In this document: positions 57,749 through 64,000 of the stretch, in pieces
How positions within the stretch are numbered: position 1 is the stretch's first letter
How the letters are laid out: each line of letters starts with the position of its first letter
DNA from: Phycisphaera sp.
GTDB lineage: Bacteria; Planctomycetota; Phycisphaerae; Phycisphaerales; Phycisphaeraceae
Length of the DNA: 64,000 nucleotides
Assembly (NCBI GenBank): GCA_028285385.1
Contig: JANQPR010000003.1
Span: 1-64,000, forward strand
Reading direction: 5' to 3'
The notes under the pieces: model-generated
What the model was told of the DNA's origin: nothing
Seen by the model: only the letters and a program-made list of their open reading frames with translations
The model's database searches: none
Program-made: the position numbers and the translations under genes

Positions 57749-58440
57749 TGCAAACCAACTGCGGTCAACCGACCAATATCAAACAAATGCCGTTCGCGGC
57801 GCGTCCGGCGTTGTTGCTGGTGTGTCTCTGCGGTGTGCTCGCTTCGGCGTCCTGCACCGTCGGCAACCCGACCGGGCTGACCATCCGCGGGCAGGCCGAC
57901 CCCGACACCGGCCCCGTGAAACTCACCGGCGACTTCGACACCGCGTACTACTCCGACGCCGACCCCAACTCCGTCACCTTCGTCCTGCTCGACGGCGACG
58001 AAGTCAACCCGACCCAGGCCGCGGTCGTCCGGCTGTTCTGGCGGCCCCGCGCCGGGCGCACGCCGTTGGAAGAGACGGCCACCAACTGCACGATCTCGTA
58101 CCTCGTCTTCGCGCCCGACCCCGACGCCGACCGTCGCAACCCCGGCGAGGTCGGCGTGTACGCCGGCGCCGGCTTCCTGATGCCCGACCGCAAGCCCGGG
58201 CCCGCCGAACTCACCGCCGACATGTGGGACGCTTCGCTCCGCCTCGACACCCGCTCCGACCGGTTCACCGACCTGCTCGGCAGCGCCACGCTCACCGGCA
58301 GCTTCAAGGCGCGGCGCGACCCCGCCAAGGTCGGCACGCTGCTGCAACAGCTCAACCGCGCCGTCGCCGAGCGCCTCGGCTTCCCCCGGCTGGTCGACGC
58401 CGGCAACGCGACCCCGGCGGCGTCACGCAACCCGGCGTGA
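57748..58440 (+). CDS. Predicted exported protein of unknown function
   Basis: 230 residues from the ATG at 57748; the ATG at 57787 would give a cleaner signal peptide (MPFAARPALLLVCLCGVLASASC). The Cys after LASAS makes a lipoprotein possible, although the -3 residue is not the usual Leu. The body of about 190 residues (VKLTGDFDTAYYSDADPNSVTFVLLDGDEVNPTQAAVVRLFWRPRAG, ISYLVFAPDPDADRRNPGEVGVYAGAGFLMP) is a beta-rich domain without a recognised family. One-base overlap with the amidohydrolase-like gene suggests translational coupling and a possible joint role. Confidence 0.72.
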   Translation: MQTNCGQPTNIKQMPFAARPALLLVCLCGVLASASCTVGNPTGLTIRGQADPDTGPVKLTGDFDTAYYSDADPNSVTFVLLDGDEVNPTQAAVVRLFWRPRAGRTPLEETATNCTISYLVFAPDPDADRRNPGEVGVYAGAGFLMPDRKPGPAELTADMWDASLRLDTRSDRFTDLLGSATLTGSFKARRDPAKVGTLLQQLNRAVAERLGFPRLVDAGNATPAASRNPA

Positions 58441-58550
58441 CGATGTAGACTCGGCCGCGCCTGCTCGTGCCGGCCTGTTTGTTTTGGCCTGCCTGCAACC
58501 TCGCGTCTCACGTCCCGCTCGCTCCGATGCCCAACCCGAGGACCCGTCCG

Positions 58551-60605
58551 ATGATGCCGACCGTCACGCGGTGGTGCCGTTGCTGGATGATCATGCTGCT
58601 GGTGATGTGGGTGCCCACGGCAGCGGCGCAGACAGAAGCGACGGAAGGGGCCGAGACGCCCGAACTGACGCGCTGGGAACAGGCCCAGGCCGACGTCGAG
58701 GTCGCGTTCGAGAAGGTCAACGACCGGCTGATCCCGTGGCTCTTTGTTGACGTCAGCTTCGGGCTGTTCGACCCCACCCTGGAGAGTGTCGAGGCGGACC
58801 TGTCCGAAGCGCAGGCCCGGCTGGCCGAGTTGGAGGCCGTGCCGACTGAGCAACAGGACCCACGGGCGCTCCGCCTCGCGCGGAAGACGGTGAACAACCT
58901 GACCGATCAGCGGAACACGCTGCAGGTCAAGGCCGACGCGGCCGCGCTCCTCGCCGACGACGACGCGATCGCGGCCAAACAAGCCGAAGCCGAGGCCGCG
59001 GGCGAAGTGGCACTCGAACAGTTCGAGGCGGAGTACGACGAACTCAAATCGGCCGCGGGCGCGACCGTGTACTCCCTGCCGTTGATCGTCGTCTTCCTCC
59101 TCCTCGGCGGTGTCTTCTTCACGCTCCGGTTCGGCTTCGTCAACCTCCGCTTGTTCGGTCACAGCGTCGCCGTCATCCGCGGCCGGTACGACAACCCCAA
59201 CGACCACGGCGAGGTCTCGCACTTCCAGGCGCTCACCGCGGCGTTGTCCGCGACGGTGGGGCTCGGCAACATCGCCGGCGTCGCCATCGCCATCAGCCAG
59301 GGCGGCGCGGGGGCCGTGTTCTGGATGTGGTTTGTGGCGTTCTTCGGCATGTCGTCGAAGTTCTCGTCCTGCACGCTCGCTCAGATGTACCGCCGCATCA
59401 GCGATGAAAAGCACCACCACAAGAAGCGCGAGCACGTGCTCGGCGGCCCAATGCTCTACCTGGCCGAGGGCATGAAGGACGTGTTCGGCAAGGCGTTCGG
59501 TACGCCGCTGGGCAAGGTGTTGGCGATCCTGTTTGCCGTGTTCGCCATCGGCGGGTCGCTCGGCGGCGGCAACCTGTTCCAGGGCAACCAGACGTTCGCG
59601 ATCGTCGGCGACGTCGTGTTCAACCAGGCCATCGAGGGCGAGGACGCGCTGATCCTCCGCGTCGAAGAGGGCGACGCGACGGCGGCCAAGGAGCTCCGCG
59701 AACTCCGCACCGAAGCCAAGGAACGCAAGGAAGATCTCAAGGATACCTACGACTGGGTCGGCGGGCTGGTGATGGCGACACTCGTGGGCGTCGTGATCGT
59801 CGGCGGCATCCGGCGCATCGGCGAGGTCACCAGCAAGCTCGTGCCGGCGATGTGCCTGTTCTACGTCGGCGTCTGCGGGGTCATCGTGATCGCCAACGCC
59901 GGCGAGGTGCCGACGCTGCTGCGCGACATCGTCGCCGGGGCGTTCTCGGGCGAGGCGATGGCGTGGGGCGGGCTGATGGGGGTGCTCGTCATCGGTGTCA
60001 AACGCGGCGCGTTCTCGAACGAGGCGGGGCTTGGCTCGGCGGCGATCGCGCACTCGGCGGCTAAGACCGACGAGCCAGTCCGCGAGGGCGTTGTCGCCAT
60101 GATCGGCCCGTTCATCGACACCATCGTGGTCTGCACGATGACCGCGCTGGCGATCCTCATCACCGGCGCCCACCTCGAAGGCTCGGCCGGCGGGTTCACC
60201 AACGAGGGCGTCGGCATCACCGCCTCCGCGTTCAGCTCACTCGCGCCGTGGCTGACCGTGACGCTCATGGCCGCCGTCTTCATCTTCGCCTACTCCACCA
60301 TGATCTCGTGGAGCTACTACGGCGAACGCGCCAGCGAGTACCTGTTCGGCAACTGGGGCATCTGGCCGTTCCGCGTGGTGTTCCTGCTGTTCGTGTTCAT
60401 GTCGCCGCTGCTGTCGCTGGACAACGTGATCACGTTCACCGACCTGCTGATCCTCTCGATGGCGTACCCCAACATCCTGGGCATGCTGTTCCTGTCCGGC
60501 AAGGTCGCCGCCGCGACAAAGGATTACGTGCGCCGGCTGAAGTCCGGGGAGATCAAGACCTACGCCGAGGAACGCGCCGCGGTCGAGGGGCAGCCGTCGA
60601 TCTGA
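58551..60605 (+). CDS. AGCS-family sodium:amino-acid symporter with periplasmic coiled-coil insert
   Basis: 684 residues from the ATG at 58551, chosen because CCGAGGA lies eight bases before it. A signal-like helix (WMIMLLVMWVPTAAAQ) is followed by a helical insert of about 110 residues (LESVEADLSEAQARLAELEAV, EAEAEAAGEVALEQFEAEYDEL). The symporter begins at YSLPLIVVFLLLGGVFFTLRFGF, with ALSATVGLGNIAGVAIAISQGG, GAFSNEAGLGSAAIAHSAAKT and GPFIDTIVVCTMTALAI as AGCS signatures. A second charged loop of about 45 residues lies near residues 355-400. It imports alanine, glycine or related amino acids with Na+. The insert is unusual. Confidence 0.88.
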   Translation: MMPTVTRWCRCWMIMLLVMWVPTAAAQTEATEGAETPELTRWEQAQADVEVAFEKVNDRLIPWLFVDVSFGLFDPTLESVEADLSEAQARLAELEAVPTEQQDPRALRLARKTVNNLTDQRNTLQVKADAAALLADDDAIAAKQAEAEAAGEVALEQFEAEYDELKSAAGATVYSLPLIVVFLLLGGVFFTLRFGFVNLRLFGHSVAVIRGRYDNPNDHGEVSHFQALTAALSATVGLGNIAGVAIAISQGGAGAVFWMWFVAFFGMSSKFSSCTLAQMYRRISDEKHHHKKREHVLGGPMLYLAEGMKDVFGKAFGTPLGKVLAILFAVFAIGGSLGGGNLFQGNQTFAIVGDVVFNQAIEGEDALILRVEEGDATAAKELRELRTEAKERKEDLKDTYDWVGGLVMATLVGVVIVGGIRRIGEVTSKLVPAMCLFYVGVCGVIVIANAGEVPTLLRDIVAGAFSGEAMAWGGLMGVLVIGVKRGAFSNEAGLGSAAIAHSAAKTDEPVREGVVAMIGPFIDTIVVCTMTALAILITGAHLEGSAGGFTNEGVGITASAFSSLAPWLTVTLMAAVFIFAYSTMISWSYYGERASEYLFGNWGIWPFRVVFLLFVFMSPLLSLDNVITFTDLLILSMAYPNILGMLFLSGKVAAATKDYVRRLKSGEIKTYAEERAAVEGQPSI

Positions 60606-60669
60606 ACCGCCGGAGAAACGCCGCGGTCGAGCGTCGGCCTGCCGCCGAATCTGCCGATACAACACGGCC

Positions 60670-61809
60670 ATGACGCCACCTCCCGACGCGACGTCCGAAA
60701 ACCCGAGCCGCATGGAGAACAACGCGGACGACGCCGTCGCGCTGCCGCCGCTGGTCGCACGCTCCGCCGTCGGCGGGGTCTTGATGGGCCTGGCGAACCT
60801 CGTGCCCGGGATCTCGGGCGGGACGATGCTGCTCGCCGCCGGCGTCTACCCGCGCTTCATCGCCGCGATCGGCGAGGTGACGACGTTCCGGTTCCGCAAG
60901 CCGTCGGTCGTCGTGCTCGGCACGGTGGTGGTAGCGGCGTTGCTATCGATCGTGCTGCTCGCGGGCGCCGTCAAAGAACTGGTGATCGATTACCGGTGGG
61001 TGATGTACAGCCTGTTCATCGGGCTGACGCTGGGCGGCGTGCCGGTCGTCTGGCGGCTGATCCGAAACGGCAGCGACGGCGAACACCGAAGGCGCGCAGT
61101 AACTGGCGGCGTGTGGGTGGCCGCCTCCTGCGGCTTCGCGGGCATGGCGGTGCTTGCGTCCGCGCAGTCTCTGGGCGCCGCCGGTGAAGGCAGCAACGAC
61201 GGCTTCGCGTTCATGCTGCTCGCGGGGATCGCGGGCGCGGCGGCGATGATCCTGCCGGGCGTCAGCGGCGGGTACCTGCTGCTGGTGCTCGGCGTGTACG
61301 TGCCGATCCTCGCCGGCATCGACACGTTCAAGGACGCGCTGTCCACGCGCGACACCGACGCGCTACTCGACGTGGGCTTGGCGGTGATCCTGCCGGTGGG
61401 CCTGGGCGTGTTGATCGGTGTCGTGGGTGTGAGCAACCTGTTGCGTTGGCTGCTCCGGCGCTACGAGCTTGCGACGCTGGGTGTATTGCTCGGGTTGTTG
61501 CTCGGCGCGGTTGTAGGGTTGTGGCCCTTCCAGAAGGGCATCACGCCGCAAGAAGGGCAACTCATCAAAGGCCAGCCCGTCACGTTCGCGACACCCGCCT
61601 CTGTCGATGGTGAACCCGCATCGACCCAACCCGTATGGGTGTTCGTTGATAGCCTTGAATCCGTCGAGCCCGAGGACCTCCCCACCGAGTTCTTCACGCC
61701 GACCGCGTTGCAGGCCGCCGGCAGCGTCGGCTTGATCCTGCTGGGGTTCGCCGTCACGATGGGCGTGGACCGACTCGGCCGGGCGAAGCCGGGCAAGACA
61801 ACGACGTAA
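60670..61809 (+). CDS. DUF368 membrane protein (polyprenyl-phosphate transporter type)
   Basis: A 379-residue multi-pass protein. ARSAVGGVLMGLANLVPGISGGTMLLAAGVYPRFI is the DUF368 signature, repeated as MLLAGIAGAAAMILPGVSGGYLLLVLGVY. The two half-repeats are arranged as inverted copies. Members of DUF368 were recently shown to flip undecaprenyl phosphate back across the membrane (PopT), recycling the carrier for cell-wall and surface polymers. A TACAAC lies six bases before the ATG, close to the TANNNT boxes seen elsewhere. galE follows 18 bp downstream, which fits a role in polymer export. Confidence 0.9.
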   Translation: MTPPPDATSENPSRMENNADDAVALPPLVARSAVGGVLMGLANLVPGISGGTMLLAAGVYPRFIAAIGEVTTFRFRKPSVVVLGTVVVAALLSIVLLAGAVKELVIDYRWVMYSLFIGLTLGGVPVVWRLIRNGSDGEHRRRAVTGGVWVAASCGFAGMAVLASAQSLGAAGEGSNDGFAFMLLAGIAGAAAMILPGVSGGYLLLVLGVYVPILAGIDTFKDALSTRDTDALLDVGLAVILPVGLGVLIGVVGVSNLLRWLLRRYELATLGVLLGLLLGAVVGLWPFQKGITPQEGQLIKGQPVTFATPASVDGEPASTQPVWVFVDSLESVEPEDLPTEFFTPTALQAAGSVGLILLGFAVTMGVDRLGRAKPGKTTT

Positions 61810-61827
61810 CCCACCACGAGCCTGAAC

Positions 61828-62838
61828 ATGAACGTCTTGGTCACCGGCGGCGCCGGGTACATCGGGTCCCACGCCGTGCTCCGGCTTCACGAGGACGGGC
61901 ACCGTGTCGTCGTGCTCGACAACCTCTACCGCGGGCACCGTAAGGCCCTCGACGCGATCGACCCGGCGATCGCGCTGGTCCCGTGCGACCTGGCCGACAC
62001 CGACACGATCACGGCGGCGCTGAAGGAACACGCCATCGACTGCGTGATGAACTTCGCGGCCTTGGCGTACGTCGGTGAGAGCGTCGAGCAGCCGCTGGTT
62101 TACTACCGCAACAACACGGCCGGGGTGATCTCGCTGCTCGAGGCGATGCGCGCCGCGGGCGTCCGCAAGCTCGTCCACTCCTCGACCTGCGCGACCTACG
62201 GCGAGCCGGACCGCATGCCCATCACCGAGGACACGCCGCAGGCCCCGATCAACCCCTACGGCGCGAGTAAGCTCTTCGTCGAGCGTGTCTTCGCCGACGA
62301 GGCCGCCGCCGACGCTGACTTCGCCTACGCCGCGCTGCGGTACTTCAACGTGGCCGGCTCCGATGCCAAGGGCCGCATCGGCGAGGACCACGAGCCCGAG
62401 ACGCACCTCATCCCCGTGCTGCTCAACACGGCCCTGGGCCAGCGAGACAGCGCCACCATCTTCGGCACCGACTACGACACGCCCGACGGCACCTGCGTCC
62501 GCGACTACATCCACGTCTGCGACCTCATCGACGCGCACGTCACCGTCATGCACGCGCTCGACCCGCGGCACGAAGACCGAAAAGCCATGACCTTCAACCT
62601 GGGTACCGGGAACGGGTTCTCGGTCAAGCAGATCATCGACGCGGTCAAGCACGTCACGGGCGTCGACTTCGCCGTCAACACCGGCGACCGCCGGCCCGGC
62701 GACCCGCCCTCGCTCTACGCCGACCCGCGGAAGATCAAGGCCACGCTGGGTTGGGAGGCCGGGGTGAAAGACCCGGAGACGATGGTGGCGCACGCGTGGG
62801 CGTGGTTCCAGAAGCACCCGAGCGGGTACGGCGGTTGA
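61828..62838 (+). CDS. galE: UDP-glucose 4-epimerase
   Basis: A 336-residue short-chain dehydrogenase-type epimerase that interconverts UDP-glucose and UDP-galactose. VLVTGGAGYIGSHA is the NAD motif. SSTCATYG with Thr120 and NPYGASK with Tyr144 and Lys148 form the catalytic set. ALRYFNVAGSD, TPDGTCVRDYIHV and RRPGDPPSLYADPRKIKATLGW complete the fold. Length is standard. It lies 18 bp after the DUF368 gene and is probably cotranscribed with it. It supplies galactose residues for surface glycans or serves galactose use after the GH4 enzyme. Confidence 0.96.
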   Translation: MNVLVTGGAGYIGSHAVLRLHEDGHRVVVLDNLYRGHRKALDAIDPAIALVPCDLADTDTITAALKEHAIDCVMNFAALAYVGESVEQPLVYYRNNTAGVISLLEAMRAAGVRKLVHSSTCATYGEPDRMPITEDTPQAPINPYGASKLFVERVFADEAAADADFAYAALRYFNVAGSDAKGRIGEDHEPETHLIPVLLNTALGQRDSATIFGTDYDTPDGTCVRDYIHVCDLIDAHVTVMHALDPRHEDRKAMTFNLGTGNGFSVKQIIDAVKHVTGVDFAVNTGDRRPGDPPSLYADPRKIKATLGWEAGVKDPETMVAHAWAWFQKHPSGYGG

Positions 62839-62848
62839 GCGACGCATC

Positions 62849-62872
62849 GCCCGCGCACGGCCTTGCGTGGGC
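62849..62872. terminator. Hairpin between the converging galE and DUF4159 genes
   Basis: GCCCGCGCA (62849-62857) faces TGCGTGGGC (62864-62872) with one G-U pair and a 6-base loop. There is no T-run, so termination is uncertain. Confidence 0.4.
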
Positions 62873-62880
62873 GCTAGGAC

Positions 62881-64000
62881 TCAACGCTTGGCGTTGATCA
62901 CGATGTTCGCGAGCAGCTGCCGCGCGGACTCGTCGCTGTAGCCGTGCAGGCCCCAGTGGCGGACACCCATCGCCGCCATGGACAGGTCCTCGGCGGAGAG
63001 GATCACGGCCGGTCGGTCGCCGACGCGAAACGCCGAGAGTCGGGGCTTGTTGTCGGTACCGAAGTTCCGCACCGAGAAGTTGCGGTAGGTGACGCGCGAG
63101 ACGTCGCCGGCCCCTTTCCTGCCGCTGTCGCTGAACATCGGCTCGTAGCGCGACAGCCGTTCGGGCGGCCCGCCGAAGCCCGACGCGAGCTGCGTCTCGA
63201 CCGAGCGTGTGAAGTCGCCGCGCCCGCCGAGCGTCTCGACGAGCGCCGTCCCGCCCTCGGCGACGTAACGCTGCAGCTTCGACAACGCGTCGCCCATCGG
63301 CGGCAGCGCATCCACCCCGACCAGGTGCACCAGGTCCGGCTTGACGCGTCGGCCGTCGACGTCGACCGGCTCGCCGACCTGCTCCAAAGGTTGCTGCACG
63401 ACGCGCAGCCGCGCGACCGCCGCCGCGGCCCATTGCCGCCGCAGGTACTCCCACAACGCCGGCTCCAGCGCGGCGCCGGGGCCCGCCACCGCGACCACGA
63501 CCTCCGGGCCCCGTGGGTTGTCCGGCTCGGCCGGGTAACGCAGCGCGGCCCGTCCTTCCAGCCGGCGGTACCCCGTTGCGTACAGGAACAGGTTGCCGCC
63601 GAGTGCGTAGGCGTCGTCCGCCGCCTCGCCGCCGCGTTGCCAGTCGAAGCCCCAGTCCGACTGCGGCATCAGGATCACGTCCCGCACCCCGTTGTGCAGC
63701 GCGAACACCGGCCGCGGCTTGCCCCGCGTCGGCCGCCACAACGACAGCACCGGGTGGTCGTCCGCGACCGGCTCGAGCTTCCGCCCGGGGTACAGCTCCT
63801 GCGCGAGTTGATCGACCGACTTGAGGATCCGCGACGTGTCCCCCTCAGGGTTCACGACCAGCAACCCGCCCAGGTCGAGGTAACGCTTGATCGTGTCGGC
63901 CTGCGCGTCGGTCAGCTCAAACGGCTCGTCGATGGAGAGGTAGGTGAGCGGCGCCCCCAGCCAACGCTCCAGCCGCCAGTTGATCGGGATGACCTTCCAG
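62881..64000 (-). CDS. DUF4159-domain protein, N-terminus beyond the window
   Basis: The last 373 residues are present, open to base 64000. WKVIPINWRLERWLGAPLTYLSIDEPFELT, then QADTIKRYLDLGGLLVVNPEGDT, are the DUF4159 entry. SVDQLAQELYPGRKLEPVADDHPVLSLW and HNGVRDVILMPQSDWGFDWQRGGEA follow, ending in RPAVILSAEDLSMAAMGVRHWGLHGYSDESARQLLANIVINAKR. The domain is seen in bacterial proteins often linked to MoxR/VWA gene groups and has no assigned activity. It converges with galE. Whether the missing N-terminus holds a signal peptide cannot be seen. Confidence 0.83.
   Translation of the reverse strand, partial: WKVIPINWRLERWLGAPLTYLSIDEPFELTDAQADTIKRYLDLGGLLVVNPEGDTSRILKSVDQLAQELYPGRKLEPVADDHPVLSLWRPTRGKPRPVFALHNGVRDVILMPQSDWGFDWQRGGEAADDAYALGGNLFLYATGYRRLEGRAALRYPAEPDNPRGPEVVVAVAGPGAALEPALWEYLRRQWAAAAVARLRVVQQPLEQVGEPVDVDGRRVKPDLVHLVGVDALPPMGDALSKLQRYVAEGGTALVETLGGRGDFTRSVETQLASGFGGPPERLSRYEPMFSDSGRKGAGDVSRVTYRNFSVRNFGTDNKPRLSAFRVGDRPAVILSAEDLSMAAMGVRHWGLHGYSDESARQLLANIVINAKR

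Noticed and set aside
57948-60173. A 741-codon open frame on the minus strand opposite the symporter
   Set aside because: Extreme His/Asp/Arg composition, no conserved motif; the plus strand encodes clear AGCS signatures.

Overview
The window is high-GC bacterial DNA with the marks of a planctomycete of the Phycisphaerae type: six secreted proteins with PEP-CTERM sorting tails, four of them also carrying a near-identical dockerin-like module; prepilin-type proteins with a C-terminal H-X9-DG motif; a tyrosine-recombinase remnant of planctomycete type; sulfatase and glycosidase genes scattered among them; and Gram-negative envelope genes (lptD, an AsmA-like giant, a SurA/PpiD-like chaperone). 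The lineage is an inference from gene content only; no rRNA gene is present.

Layout. 1-12.4 kb is a carbohydrate-use region: the tail of a probable D-lyxose/D-mannose isomerase overlaps a GH38 alpha-mannosidase by 4 bp. Facing it is a minus-strand series of prepilin, two PEP-CTERM proteins, GH2 glycosidase and AraC regulator, and then comes a sulfatase. 12.4-17.0 kb holds a broken integrase abutting tRNA-Leu(GAG), aspartate kinase, a GrpB-family protein and two proteins of unknown function. 17.2-21.3 kb is a second prepilin/PEP-CTERM block. 21.3-29.8 kb holds dnaK, an HU protein, a lipoprotein, metF, a GT2 glycosyltransferase, a non-canonical prepilin, an exosortase-associated CPBP protease and an RF-1-like protein. 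29.8-42.8 kb holds lptD, a methyltransferase, thiS-thiG, a PEP-CTERM repeat protein, a sialate O-acetylesterase, a membrane protein, a SurA/PpiD-like protein and a stand-alone tRNA-binding protein. 43-55 kb holds the AsmA-like protein, a GH4 glycosidase, tRNA-Ile, two PilZ proteins, guaB, tRNA-Pro and a third PEP-CTERM/prepilin pair. 55-64 kb holds a DUF3553 protein, gcvH, an amidohydrolase-fold protein without metal ligands, an AGCS symporter, a DUF368 transporter, galE and a truncated DUF4159 gene.

How the parts relate. The glycosidases, sulfatase and esterase fit growth on mannose- and galactose-containing, possibly sulfated or acetylated, polysaccharides. PEP-CTERM substrates lie beside prepilin-type genes at three separate loci, which suggests linked export, but no exosortase or secretion machinery is in the window.

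The most striking non-coding signal is a TANNNT hexamer placed exactly six bases before the start codon of nine genes on both strands, with two more at eight bases. Most of these genes have no ribosome-binding site. This is the expected geometry of a -10 element driving leaderless mRNA, and it also resolves several uncertain start codons.
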